A stretch of DNA of 60,376 bases from a virus: positions 1 through 60,376 of the IMG/VR virus record IMGVR_UViG_3300047548_000760. One strand, 5' to 3'. Under the pieces are notes generated by a model, which did no database searches, had not been told where the DNA came from, and saw nothing but the letters and a program-made list of their open reading frames with translations. The translations under genes and the position numbers were made by a program. Positions 46,360 to 54,921 of the stretch are shown here, one piece after another. Within the stretch, counting starts at the first letter, position 1, and every line of letters starts with the position of its first letter.

Positions 46360-48930
46360 TTACTGCGACTCGGTTCCCTGAACCTCGGCGCCGACGATGT
46401 TCCCGTCGGCGTCTCGCTTGACGACGACGGACTTTTTGACTTCGCCAGCCTTGGCGTCAACCTGCACGTTGATGGTGACGGGGGCTGCTGGCGGCGGTGC
46501 AGGAGTCGCCGCGGATGCAGATGGCGCAGGCGCCGCGGCGGCTTGCTGCTTGGCCGCGATCTCGCGCTCGCGTTGGGCAAGGTCCTGCTGGCGCAGCTTC
46601 TCGTCCATGGCCTGCTGCAGCTGCTGCAGGCGCTGCTCGATGACCAGGAGCTTTCGGTCGCTGGCGGCCTGGATGTCGGCCACGCGCGCCTTGGCGTCAG
46701 CGTCGATCCTGGCGGTCTCCAGCTTGGTGTCCGCTTCCCGGTTGATCTGCAGCGTGCGGTTGGCGAGTTCGGCCTGCGCCTTGCGCAAGGCTTCGCTGAG
46801 GCGGTCGATCTCTGCGGAGGCCTCGGAGCGGACTTGCATCAGGGCGTCTTGCATGCCGGCCTGGGAATCGCCACCGGCGCCCGCAATGTTGGCCTCGGCC
46901 TCCATCTTGGCCGCCTTCGCGTTGAGTTCGCGCACCTTGGCGCGCTGCTCTTCCAGGGCCGCCATGGCCATCTCGCGCTGGACTTGCATCGCCTCGGCCT
47001 GGGCCATGGCCTGCTGCTCGGCCTGGGCCTGCTCTTCGGGCGACATCTCCTTGGTCGGGTCGCGCTCGCCCGTCAGCTTGCGGATCTGGTCGGCGATCTC
47101 TGACTTGTTGGGCAGGTCGGAGAACTCCATGGCGATCGTCAACACGCGCAGGCTGACCTCGGGAGGCAGGCGCGAGGCGAGGTTGTTCAAGCTCTCAAAC
47201 ATCACCTGCCGCAAGGTGCCGGCGTAGTCCTGCTCCGAGACGATGAAGTCGCCCATCGAGGACGTGATGTCGTTCAAGTAGCGCACCGTGCCATCCGCCT
47301 GAAGCTCGGGCACGTTGACCTTGACCCACTCGATCGCACCCTTGGCGCCGGTCAGGCGGATCACCTTCTCCTCGGTGTACCACTGCTCAACCAGGGACAG
47401 TTGCTTCTCGCCCTGAACCTGGACGGCCAGCCGCAGGTTGTCGAAGGGCTCGGTGGTCACCACGCTGCCCTGCAGTTGCCGGGCCTTGATGGCCTCGCCG
47501 GAGACAGCGTTGGTCTGCCGGCCCATGTTCTCGTCGGCCACGCCGGCCGAGCGCTGGATGGTGGACTGGGCCAGCTCCATCATGCTGATCTGGCCGGTTG
47601 CCGCGTCCGTGTCGCGCTTGATCTCGACCTTGCGCCCAGGCTTGTAGACGATCATGCCGTCGGGCCGGTCGGCCTCGTCGCGCAGCAGATCCCAGTCGTC
47701 GGTGGCGCCCTCTTCGGCAAACACCTGATTGGTGTTCAGCATGAACAGGGCCTTGGAGGCGCGCTTGTTCAGATCCTGCTGGATGTCGCGCACGCGGCGG
47801 ATCGTGCCGTAGGGCAGGCGGTCCCTGGAGCGGCGGTAGCACCAGATGGGGGTCAGCGTGAATCGGTTGTGGCGGTAGGGGCTGGGCCCGTAGCCCAGCA
47901 TGTGCGACTCGGTGAAGACGGCGATGTGCACACGCATCATCATGCGATCGACCAGCATGCTGCCGCTTTGGCCCACAGCGTCACGCAGCACCGAATCCCG
48001 GGCCGACAGGATGGCCCCCTTCATCGGGCCATCGGCCACCACCGTCACGCGCGCGGGCGTGCGGTACTGACCTTCGATCAGCTTGACGCGGCGGCGCTTG
48101 GCATCAGCCAGGGCGCCCACACCGGTGGCAGTCAGCGTGCCCGTCTTCAGTTGGGTGAGGTCGTGGGCGGTGTACCAAGTGTCCTCTTCCCAGCCGTCGG
48201 TCGTGTAGTTGGTCCCTTCCTCGACGGCGGCACGGATCTGCGTGGCGCGGTTGGGGAACATCATGACGGCCACGTCCTCGTCGACCCACCGCCAACGGAA
48301 GAGGTAGCGGGCGTCCGACAGGTCCGGCTCGTAGCTGGCCGAGTCCCACAGCACGTTTCTCCAGTCCTCGTAGCGCGAGTACAGGATGTCTTGCGTCGGG
48401 TCGTCGCGGGTGCCGTCGTCCATCCAGCCCACGCCGGCCTTGAGCGCATCGGCGAAGGCCCGGGAGCGGGTGAAGGGCACGCGGTTGATGTCGCTGACGT
48501 ACTTCAACACCTTGGTCTTCACGTCGGCCGACTGCACGTCGTCCTCGGTGCGCGGCAGCACCTTCCAGTCCACGCGCGCGCGGCGCTCGGTGCCGATCAG
48601 CCAGTCGACCATCGGCGCAACCTCGTTGTAGACCAGGGGCACTTGACCGCGCTCTCGCAGCGTCGTGGCGTCCTCGGGGTCCCACTGCAGGTTGTCGTAG
48701 AAGTCGCAGTCCATCGCCATGTCCAGGCGGTTCAGGGACTGCTTTTCCTTCTCGTAGTAGTACCACTCGAGCAAGCGGCGCAACTCGGCGCGGGCCTCCT
48801 CGCCATCGAGCTTGTTGCCCCGGGGTTCCGGCACGCGGCCGGCACTGTCCATCGTCTGGGCCTGTCGGCGGAAGTAGTCGTCTCCTGGCGCGCGGCCCCG
48901 GGCGGGGCGAACGTCGAATGGCTCAGCCAT
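46360..48930 (-). CDS. Portal protein (P22-type, podoviral)
   Basis: An 856-residue protein, close to the large portals of P22-like podoviruses. The N-terminal half contains SLNRLDMAMDCDFYDNLQWD, VPLVYNEVAPMVDWLIGTER, DWKVLPRTEDD and RYEDWRNVLWDSASYEPDLS, the typical portal wing and clip. The C-terminal 250 residues form a long coiled coil (barrel) followed by an Ala/Pro-rich segment and a short beta tail. The ATG at 48930 overlaps by 8 bases the stop of the preceding gene (ATGGCTGA). It forms the dodecameric DNA channel and docks TerL. Confidence 0.88.
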   Translation of the reverse strand: MAEPFDVRPARGRAPGDDYFRRQAQTMDSAGRVPEPRGNKLDGEEARAELRRLLEWYYYEKEKQSLNRLDMAMDCDFYDNLQWDPEDATTLRERGQVPLVYNEVAPMVDWLIGTERRARVDWKVLPRTEDDVQSADVKTKVLKYVSDINRVPFTRSRAFADALKAGVGWMDDGTRDDPTQDILYSRYEDWRNVLWDSASYEPDLSDARYLFRWRWVDEDVAVMMFPNRATQIRAAVEEGTNYTTDGWEEDTWYTAHDLTQLKTGTLTATGVGALADAKRRRVKLIEGQYRTPARVTVVADGPMKGAILSARDSVLRDAVGQSGSMLVDRMMMRVHIAVFTESHMLGYGPSPYRHNRFTLTPIWCYRRSRDRLPYGTIRRVRDIQQDLNKRASKALFMLNTNQVFAEEGATDDWDLLRDEADRPDGMIVYKPGRKVEIKRDTDAATGQISMMELAQSTIQRSAGVADENMGRQTNAVSGEAIKARQLQGSVVTTEPFDNLRLAVQVQGEKQLSLVEQWYTEEKVIRLTGAKGAIEWVKVNVPELQADGTVRYLNDITSSMGDFIVSEQDYAGTLRQVMFESLNNLASRLPPEVSLRVLTIAMEFSDLPNKSEIADQIRKLTGERDPTKEMSPEEQAQAEQQAMAQAEAMQVQREMAMAALEEQRAKVRELNAKAAKMEAEANIAGAGGDSQAGMQDALMQVRSEASAEIDRLSEALRKAQAELANRTLQINREADTKLETARIDADAKARVADIQAASDRKLLVIEQRLQQLQQAMDEKLRQQDLAQREREIAAKQQAAAAPAPSASAATPAPPPAAPVTINVQVDAKAGEVKKSVVVKRDADGNIVGAEVQGTESQ

Positions 48931-49339
48931 AGGTGGCGCCCTCCTTCTCGATGCGGATGTCCTCGCCAGCCACGGCCTGACCATCCACACGAAGCTCCAT
49001 GTGGCCCATCGAGCTGCGCATGTACTCGGTCGGCGGCGCCGACGGCATGCGGATCAGGTCTGGCAGGCCCTCGTTGATGATGCTGGCCACCCGCACCCAG
49101 TTCGGGCGGCTGGGCTCCAGGCCGAGCACGTTGCAGGCGGTGACGCACTGGCGGGCGAGGTAGGTCGCGTCGTCATACTTGAAAGCGGCCGACTCCATGA
49201 CGACGTACCAGGGCGCGCCGTTGCGGAAAGTCGGGACGAGGACAAGCGCCCGTTCGTCATTGACCCAGGTATAGATCGCAGTGATGTCGCCGTGTTGGCG
49301 CGACATGAACGCTTTGCGCAGGTCTAGAGAGACACCCAT
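48923..49339 (-). CDS. Conserved protein between TerL and portal
   Basis: A 138-residue product starting MGVSLDLRKAFMSRQHGDIT, which overlaps the portal start. It contains beta-strands (TAIYTWVNDERALVLVPTFR) and a helical middle (ATYLARQCVTACNVLGL). Genes of this kind occur between terminase and portal in similar podoviruses; no function is established. A 15-bp element lies 35 bases upstream of its ATG, and this gene with the portal would form one translational unit. Confidence 0.6.
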   Translation of the reverse strand: MGVSLDLRKAFMSRQHGDITAIYTWVNDERALVLVPTFRNGAPWYVVMESAAFKYDDATYLARQCVTACNVLGLEPSRPNWVRVASIINEGLPDLIRMPSAPPTEYMRSSMGHMELRVDGQAVAGEDIRIEKEGATYG

Positions 49340-49374
49340 GCGGTAGCCCCGGCACCGTTGAAACGGCGCAAGGT

Positions 49375-49389
49375 TGCCACGCTTGCCAC
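49375..49389 (-). promoter_or_regulatory. Copy 6 of the dispersed 15-bp element (exact)
   Basis: Minus-strand exact copy in the 76-base gap between TerL and the 138-residue gene, 35 bases before that ATG. Confidence 0.6.
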
Positions 49390-49415
49390 GGCTCCCAGCG
49401 GGGTGCCGGCCGGCG

Positions 49416-50738
49416 TCAGACCGCCATTCCTGTGCGTCGGCGGCGGGCCAGGGCGCCCTGCGGGCTGGTGGAGCGCAGCGTGTCCTCGGCGACGATGCAC
49501 ATCATTCCGAAGGCGTCGGCCGAGTGGCTGGACCAGTCGTGCTCCGGGCCCAGGCCCACGTCCCGGGCCTCGTCGCGCTTCTCGTGGTACATGCCCAGAG
49601 CGTCGCGGCCCGCCTCGGTGGTCTCCGCGTTGAACCACACGGAGGGAAACACCCGGCGCCCGGCCTCGATGCGGGCGATTGCCGCCCCGGGGCCTTGGTT
49701 GGGCACCACTTCCACGGTGTAGCCGGCCCGGTTCAGCGCAGACTCATAGCTCACGTCGAACACCTTGTCGTGCGTCACCCCGTCGTGGGGCAGCCAGATG
49801 TCCATGCGGTCCGGGCCGTAGCCCTTTTTCTGGGCCCACAGTAGATGCGCCTCCAGCGGCTGCCCCTGCGTCTCGTAGTGGTCGAGCACGCGGACCTCGC
49901 GGCCGATGAACTGCGCCACCCACCACACGAAGGAGTCGGCTTTCTTGCCGGTGCCTCCGATGTCGGTGAAGGCCCGCAGGCGCATCAGCGGGTCCGGGGC
50001 GACGCGGCTGATTCGTCCTGCGGCCTTGGCCGCGGTCAGGCTCTTGGCGTAGTAGGCCCCGGCAACGACGGTGGCGTAGGCGCCTTCCCAGATCCAGTCG
50101 TAGGTGTCGGGCCGCTCGGCAAGGTCGCGCTGGCGCTGGCGCTCCAGGACGGCGGGGAACTTGGGGTTGTCGCGCCAGTTGATCTCCGCGACCTTGATGC
50201 GCGGGTCTTTGGTCTGGCGGAATCGCTTGTCGGTCGCGGAGCCCTTGCGCTTGGGGTTCCATGTCACCCAGAGCTCGGCGTGCCAGTCGTCGCCTTCCTC
50301 GCGCAGCGTCGGGATCAGCACCGAGTAAGCGTTGTCGGACACGCCCTCGGCCTCGTCCACCCAGCACAGCAGGATGCGGCCCTTGGACTTGATCGAGTCG
50401 ATGTTTCGCTCAAGGCCGGCGAAGGTGTATTCGATGCGGCCGTCGCGTGATCGGACGTAGGTTTCGCCGATCTCGTAGTAGTCCATCAGCCAGGGCTCGT
50501 CCTGGATGGCCCGCTTGATTTCCTCTAGGCTGGAGTCGGCCAGGGAGTTCTGGAACTGCCGGCCGCACAGAATCTGTCCGCTGATGCCAGCCTTGCCGAA
50601 GATCATGCCGCGCACGGCTGTCAGCTTGGCGAATGTGCGGGTCTTGCCCGACCCGCGGCCCCCGAAGGCGCCGCGAACGTCCGCGTCCCCCTCGAATACC
50701 GGGCCTATCTTGGGCGGAATCTCGACATTGACTTGCAT
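49416..50738 (-). CDS. Terminase large subunit
   Basis: A 440-residue packaging motor. Walker A is GGRGSGKTRT (about residue 26), Walker B with catalytic Glu is LLCWVDEAEG (about 126), and the coupling motif WVTWNPKRKG follows. The C-terminal RNase H-like nuclease has Asp in FTDIGGTGK, a further acidic residue and HSADAFGMM near the end. It cleaves concatemers and pumps DNA through the portal. The small subunit is not adjacent but on the other strand at 4413. The gene starts 37 bases downstream of the DUF4224 stop, so early and late leftward genes may be one transcript. Confidence 0.93.
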   Translation of the reverse strand: MQVNVEIPPKIGPVFEGDADVRGAFGGRGSGKTRTFAKLTAVRGMIFGKAGISGQILCGRQFQNSLADSSLEEIKRAIQDEPWLMDYYEIGETYVRSRDGRIEYTFAGLERNIDSIKSKGRILLCWVDEAEGVSDNAYSVLIPTLREEGDDWHAELWVTWNPKRKGSATDKRFRQTKDPRIKVAEINWRDNPKFPAVLERQRQRDLAERPDTYDWIWEGAYATVVAGAYYAKSLTAAKAAGRISRVAPDPLMRLRAFTDIGGTGKKADSFVWWVAQFIGREVRVLDHYETQGQPLEAHLLWAQKKGYGPDRMDIWLPHDGVTHDKVFDVSYESALNRAGYTVEVVPNQGPGAAIARIEAGRRVFPSVWFNAETTEAGRDALGMYHEKRDEARDVGLGPEHDWSSHSADAFGMMCIVAEDTLRSTSPQGALARRRRTGMAV

Positions 50739-50775
50739 ACCGTGAAGAAGGTGTCGCGCCTGCGGCGGCGTCGGG

Positions 50776-50988
50776 TTATCTGCGGATGGCCAGCACGCGG
50801 GGAGACCAAGCGGGCTTTGCCAGCGCTGCTGTCGTGGCGCCGGTCAGCACGTCCCGCACAACGACGGGACGGCCAACCGCGCTCACGTAGAAGGGGATGC
50901 CCTGCTGGCGCAGGGCCTCGATCTGGTGGGTCTTGCGCTTGCGGCCGGTCAGGGCCACAAGCTCATCGGCCGAAAGGAACGTGCTCAT
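50776..50988 (-). CDS. DUF4224 protein (possible excisionase/regulator)
   Basis: A 70-residue protein: MSTFLSADELVALTGRKRKT, then QIEALRQQGIPFYVSAVGRP and VVVRDVLTG. This is the DUF4224 pattern, a small winged-helix-like fold common in phages and often suggested to act as a regulator or excisionase. The start overlaps the SSB stop. It could be the recombination directionality factor for the integrase at 17.6 kb; this is inferred. Confidence 0.75.
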   Translation of the reverse strand: MSTFLSADELVALTGRKRKTHQIEALRQQGIPFYVSAVGRPVVVRDVLTGATTAALAKPAWSPRVLAIRR

Positions 50989-51344
50989 GCGCGCCTCGGT
51001 CGATTGAGGCCGGTCATCATCGGGTCGGCGATGACATCGACGCGGCCCAGGCGGCCCACCAGCTTGTGGCCGGTGGCGCCCGAGGCGTTGGTGTAGGCCT
51101 CGACGTGGACTTCCTCGATCACTGCAAAGATCAGGGAGTGCGCGACCAGCCTGGGGGCCAGCTTTGTCGCGCGCGATCCCCACAAACCGGCCTCGACCCA
51201 CTGCGTCTGACGGTGCCCCTCCGGCTGCCGGCCCCCGTAGGCGTAGGTCAGCTGCAGGGTTACCACGGGGTCGCCAGTGGCAAGCTCGCGGATCTCCGCG
51301 TCCTGCTGGACCTTGAACACGCCAGTCAGGGTGGCTGCGGTCAT
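50985..51344 (-). CDS. ssb: Single-stranded DNA-binding protein
   Basis: A 119-residue OB-fold protein: MTAATLTGVFKVQQDAEIRE, strand VVTLQLTYAY and the segment QTQWVEAGLWGSRATKLAPR, which correspond to the SSB pattern N-L-x-x-A-T-x-W and F-x-G-x-x-A in diverged form. It coats ssDNA made by the exonuclease and supports RecT. It is shorter than cellular SSB and lacks the acidic C-terminal tip. It overlaps genes on both sides. Confidence 0.75.
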   Translation of the reverse strand: MTAATLTGVFKVQQDAEIRELATGDPVVTLQLTYAYGGRQPEGHRQTQWVEAGLWGSRATKLAPRLVAHSLIFAVIEEVHVEAYTNASGATGHKLVGRLGRVDVIADPMMTGLNRPRRA

Positions 51345-51604
51345 GCTGCCTCGGACTGAACCGAGAAGAGGTGAGGCGCCTCCGGCTCGTCGTCGCGCTG
51401 CGAGGCGTCCTCGATGCGCGCCGGCTCGGCTGCGGTCAGTAGGGCCACCAGTTGGTCCTGGCTGGCCACGTCAACCGCGATGGTGTCGCGGGCCGCGTGG
51501 TTGCGCGCCTGGGCGGCAGTCGAGGCGCGGATCAGGCGCTCAGTGCCCGTGTCGGTGTGCCGCACGAGGTAGATGCGGCGGGGGGTCTTGGGTGTGGTTG
51601 TCAT
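51341..51604 (-). CDS. Hypothetical protein
   Basis: An 87-residue protein starting MTTTPKTPRRIYLVRHTDTG. The next part RLIRASTAAQARNHAARDTI is a helix seen in small phage proteins that begin with a short strand pair. The C-terminal part is acidic. It is ATGA-coupled to SSB. The function is unknown. Confidence 0.6.
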   Translation of the reverse strand: MTTTPKTPRRIYLVRHTDTGTERLIRASTAAQARNHAARDTIAVDVASQDQLVALLTAAEPARIEDASQRDDEPEAPHLFSVQSEAA

Positions 51605-51626
51605 GGTTGTGCTTTCAGTTGATGCG

Positions 51627-52061
51627 TCAGAACGATTTGCCGCCCTCGGCCTTGCGGCTGTCCGGCTTGTGGTCTGCCCTGGATTGGTTGAACAGCAGCT
51701 TCTCGGCGATGGCCGTGGGCAGGTCCAGGCCCAGGCCACCGGCCATGTCGAAGATGCGGATCACGGCGTCGGCAAGCTCGACCTCCAGCATCGGCCGGTG
51801 GGGCAGCTTGTCGTCCATGAGGCTCTTGCGAGCCCCCTCCATGGCCTCGGACACTTCGGAGTGCACGAGGCACAGAAGCTCGCCGATGTTGCGTCCTGGC
51901 TGCATGCCGGCCTGCAGGCAATCGACGCGATAGTCGAAGGTCTGGTCTTCGCCGGTCCGAAGGTTGTGCCACCAGCCGGTGCTAAGGGCGAGCCCGTGAC
52001 ACTGCTCCTGGATGATCTCGGCGGACCGCTCGATGGCGTAGGTGTCGAGGCGGAAGGTCAT
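51627..52061 (-). CDS. MazG-like nucleotide pyrophosphohydrolase
   Basis: A 144-residue all-alpha NTP pyrophosphohydrolase-like protein. It has ELLCLVHSEVSEAMEGARKS followed by EVELADAVIRIFDMAGGLGL, where the Glu and Asp residues match the metal-binding E-x-x-E and E-x-x-D motifs of the MazG family. It would hydrolyse NTPs, or (p)ppGpp-like signals, to alter the host starvation state or clear modified nucleotides. It is coupled to the upstream coiled-coil gene. Confidence 0.8.
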   Translation of the reverse strand: MTFRLDTYAIERSAEIIQEQCHGLALSTGWWHNLRTGEDQTFDYRVDCLQAGMQPGRNIGELLCLVHSEVSEAMEGARKSLMDDKLPHRPMLEVELADAVIRIFDMAGGLGLDLPTAIAEKLLFNQSRADHKPDSRKAEGGKSF

Positions 52062-52507
52062 GCATCCTCCCGCGTGACGGATTCATTCTCCGGGGCCGAC
52101 TGGGTGTAGCCGCCTCCACCCATGACAACCGTGCGATTGCGCTGCACGGTCTCGCGCACGGCGTTTGGCTTGAACACCATCGCCATCGCGGACTGCCATG
52201 TGTCGGCCACGGCTTTGTGCTTCTCGGCGTCGTAGACCGCCTTCTTGCCGTCATCGACCGCCTTCTGCAGGTCGGCGATGTGCTTTTTCAGGCTGGCGAT
52301 CTCCGCGCTTTGCAACATCAGCAGGGCGGAGTGTTCGCTGTTGGTTCTGTTTAGGGCCTCGGCGTTAGCCTTGTGCTTGTCGCGCTCGGCCGTCACCTCG
52401 GCCAGCGTGTCCTTCAGCTTCTTGATGCCCTCCAGCGCGTCGAGGCCGAAGGTGTGCTTGGCGACAAGCTCGTCGATCTGCGACAGCAGTTGCTCTTTGG
52501 TAGTCAT
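52058..52507 (-). CDS. Coiled-coil hypothetical protein
   Basis: A 149-residue protein. Residues 20-105 form a long coiled coil (LKDTLAEVTAERDKHKANAE ... AEIASLKKHIADLQKAVDDG). The C-terminal 40 residues (VRETVQRNRTVVMGGGGYTQ) are Gly-rich. Coupled by ATGA to the genes on both sides. Ea8.5-like or structural accessory roles are possible; the function is unknown. Confidence 0.6.
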   Translation of the reverse strand: MTTKEQLLSQIDELVAKHTFGLDALEGIKKLKDTLAEVTAERDKHKANAEALNRTNSEHSALLMLQSAEIASLKKHIADLQKAVDDGKKAVYDAEKHKAVADTWQSAMAMVFKPNAVRETVQRNRTVVMGGGGYTQSAPENESVTREDA

Positions 52508-52857
52508 GCGGCCTCCGACAGCTTGGAGCGCAGGGCGTAGCCCATCAGGGGCCAGACCTTGCTGACCGCGTTCTGCCGCGCGACCCTGCGCCCGACTGCG
52601 GCGTCGAAGTTCTCCGGGCTCGCGCACGCGCTCTCACCCGTAACGGTGAAACCGTTGCGCAGCACCAGGACGCAGAAGGTCAGCAGACTCAGCGGTCCCT
52701 CGTGGTGCTGAACGTCCGTTGGATTGCGCCCGTAGCATCCATCCGCGGCGGTGAAGTAGTGCTCGCTGGCGATGTTCGCCTCGATGTCGGCGGGCGTGAT
52801 GCGCGGCGCCGTCAGGCCCTTGGCCTGGATCTCTTGTTCGATGGATTGGTCGTTCAT
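52504..52857 (-). CDS. Phage Gp49-like protein
   Basis: A 117-residue protein of the Gp49 family: ITPADIEANIASEHYFTAAD, PLSLLTFCVLVLRNGFTVTG, then ACASPENFDAAVGRRVARQN and WPLMGYALRSKL. The family is common near DUF2303 and recombination genes in phages of proteobacteria; its function is not known. It overlaps neighbours on both sides by 4 bases. Confidence 0.8.
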   Translation of the reverse strand: MNDQSIEQEIQAKGLTAPRITPADIEANIASEHYFTAADGCYGRNPTDVQHHEGPLSLLTFCVLVLRNGFTVTGESACASPENFDAAVGRRVARQNAVSKVWPLMGYALRSKLSEAA

Positions 52858-53681
52858 GACACGATCCCCCCGTTCAGGATTTCGCAGCCCAGGTCCGCCT
52901 CGATGGACTTCCAGACGAACTGCAGGGCGTCCTCCAGCACCTTGTGGGGGCGCAGCAGGTCGTACCACATGGTCATCTTCCCGCCGTCGGCGATGCGATA
53001 GCGCAGGCGGGCCTCAACCCGGTAGCGGTCACCGCCCTCGAAGACCGAGATGCCCAGCGCGAAAGTCTCAGGCACCATCAGCCGGCCCTTGGCCGCCGTG
53101 CCTTCGACGGTTTCCTCGTAGGTGATCTGGTGCTGGCCGTTGGACAGGCGCAAGCCCGAGGCGAAGTTGACTTTCTTCTTGGCCTCCAGGCTGCGGCTGA
53201 TCTCCAGCATGTCGGCTGCGGGCGGCTCGGCCACGTCGGGGAGGTTGTCCTCGATGAAGCGGGCGAACTCCTCCTGCGTCATCTGCTTGCCGCTGGCAGC
53301 CATCCAGGTCTGCCACTCGCGGCTGAGGGGGCAGTCGAACGTGGCGCGGTCGTCGCGCCAGCCGGGGGATATGTCGTCGTGGTCGTTGAACACGGCCGTG
53401 AACCCAGGTTTCGGACTCTGTGCGCCATAGATGCGCGCCGAGCGCGGACCGCATCGCCTTTGGCGGACGTACGACACGAAGGACCGTTGATCGCGCAGCG
53501 CCACGGTGCCGCGCGGTCTGGTTGGGGTGTATAGCATGTGCTCCAGGCTGTGCACCTGGGCGCCTGCGGGTAGGGTCACGAACACGACTTCTTCGTGTTG
53601 GTGCACGCCGCCGAGGGCCATGCCGGCGTCGATGGCTGCCTGAACGTCGGTCTGAACGTCGGTCTTGAGGGATGCGCTCAT
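52854..53681 (-). CDS. DUF2303 family protein
   Basis: A 275-residue protein with DUF2303 hallmarks: LEHMLYTPTRPRGTVALRDQ, TAVFNDHDDISPGWRDDRAT, then FARFIEDNLPDVAEPPAADM and a beta-rich C-terminal half (RYRVEARLRYRIADGGKMTM). The family accompanies RecT/YqaJ recombination modules. Its biochemical role is unknown. It is 3 bases from the next upstream gene. Confidence 0.85.
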   Translation of the reverse strand: MSASLKTDVQTDVQAAIDAGMALGGVHQHEEVVFVTLPAGAQVHSLEHMLYTPTRPRGTVALRDQRSFVSYVRQRRCGPRSARIYGAQSPKPGFTAVFNDHDDISPGWRDDRATFDCPLSREWQTWMAASGKQMTQEEFARFIEDNLPDVAEPPAADMLEISRSLEAKKKVNFASGLRLSNGQHQITYEETVEGTAAKGRLMVPETFALGISVFEGGDRYRVEARLRYRIADGGKMTMWYDLLRPHKVLEDALQFVWKSIEADLGCEILNGGIVS

Positions 53682-53684
53682 GGC

Positions 53685-54020
53685 TCAGGCCCCTCCCACA
53701 CGCTTGAGTTCACCGGTCTTGGAGTCCACCGTGCGCAGCCCTTCCAGTTGCATCTGGCGCGGGTCCTCGCGGGTAAGGTTGCCCTCGACGGTGGCAAACA
53801 TGATCGTGCTGCCCTTTTCGTCCTTGGGCATCTTGACCTTGATGTCGTCGACGATCTCGATCTGGCCGGCCTTGCCGGGCTTGAGCACCAGCTTCAGCGT
53901 CAACTCTCCGCTGCGGCCGGTGTCTCCGCACTTGATCGTCAGTTCGTTGAGGGCCTTGGTCAGATCGTCTGTGAGTGTCCCGAACCGCAGTTGGTCCAGG
54001 GTCTGAGTGAAGGGACGCAT
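53685..54020 (-). CDS. Hypothetical protein of the recombination module
   Basis: A 111-residue protein: MRPFTQTLDQLRFGTLTDDL, then beta-strands GELTLKLVLKPGKAGQIEIV. Such proteins regularly lie between RecT and DUF2303 genes. The ATG is preceded by AAGGAGTT. An annealing-accessory role is possible but not shown. Confidence 0.7.
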   Translation of the reverse strand: MRPFTQTLDQLRFGTLTDDLTKALNELTIKCGDTGRSGELTLKLVLKPGKAGQIEIVDDIKVKMPKDEKGSTIMFATVEGNLTREDPRQMQLEGLRTVDSKTGELKRVGGA

Positions 54021-54078
54021 GGAAAACTCCTTGATGATGCTGGAGTGAATGCGGGGCTACGCGCCCCGCGGGCGGGCA

Positions 54079-54918
54079 TTACTTGCCGGTGGGGACTGGT
54101 GTGTCGATTTGCGGCGGCAGGTCGGGCGGCGCCTCGGGGTTGATCTCGCCCGTCTCCGCGTCGATGGTCAGCGGGTTGTCCTGCGGCAGGTCGATGTCCA
54201 CGCGCTCGTCCTGCTCGACGGCGCCCGCAAGCTCGATGCTCACGGGCAGGTACTTGAACAAGCGCCGGATGACGGTCTTCTTGGCCATCTCCTCAAAGTG
54301 GTCCACCCAGGGCCCGGACTGCCCGGCGCGGCTCTTGGAGCGCACGCGCTCGATCTCGGCGCGGCTCATGACCTCGAACTGGGTGCCGCCGTCCTTCAGC
54401 TTGGCCACGGCATAGACGAAGCGCAGCGGGCCGCGATCGTCGGCGTCCCAGGCCGGCTCGTGCGTGAGGTCCGGGTTCAGGCCCAGGGCCACGTGGAACT
54501 TGTCGGCCGCATACACGGCCCGGGCCTCCAGGCTCAGGATCTGGCCCGAGCGGCGCGCGAGGTCGATCATGCCCCGGTAGCCGACGATGAACTGGACCTC
54601 GGTGATCTGCTTCTTGCGGTTCTCGAAGGGCAGCAGGTAGGCGTGGCCCAGCGCGCCTCCGGGCTCCAGGCCCAGTTGCGCGCACTGCATGATGGCGCCC
54701 AGGAACGAGGCCTGATCGCAGCGGCCCAGCGCCGGGGTCTTGCGGACCTCGGTCAGGGCGATGCGGGCCAGCCGGTCGGCGGTCATGTGCTTGGGCAGGG
54801 CCAGGGCCATCTGCGCCTTGATGGTGGGATCGGTCAGCAGGCCGGCGATGGTGGTCGGCCGCTTTGCGGCCTCGGTCACCTTGCCGGTGACTGCGGCCTT
54901 GAGGGCGGTAGTGCTCAT
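54079..54918 (-). CDS. recT: RecT single-strand annealing protein
   Basis: A 279-residue protein. Core motifs ADRLARIALTEVRKTPALGR, SFLGAIMQCAQLGLEPGG, LGHAYLLPFENRKK, QFIVGYRGMIDLARRSG and EEMAKKTVIRRLFKYLP are diagnostic of RecT. The C-terminal 50 residues are acidic and Pro-rich and probably disordered. It anneals complementary ssDNA generated by the adjacent YqaJ-type exonuclease and supports replication by recombination. Confidence 0.95.
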   Translation of the reverse strand: MSTTALKAAVTGKVTEAAKRPTTIAGLLTDPTIKAQMALALPKHMTADRLARIALTEVRKTPALGRCDQASFLGAIMQCAQLGLEPGGALGHAYLLPFENRKKQITEVQFIVGYRGMIDLARRSGQILSLEARAVYAADKFHVALGLNPDLTHEPAWDADDRGPLRFVYAVAKLKDGGTQFEVMSRAEIERVRSKSRAGQSGPWVDHFEEMAKKTVIRRLFKYLPVSIELAGAVEQDERVDIDLPQDNPLTIDAETGEINPEAPPDLPPQIDTPVPTGK

Positions 54919-54921
54919 GGA

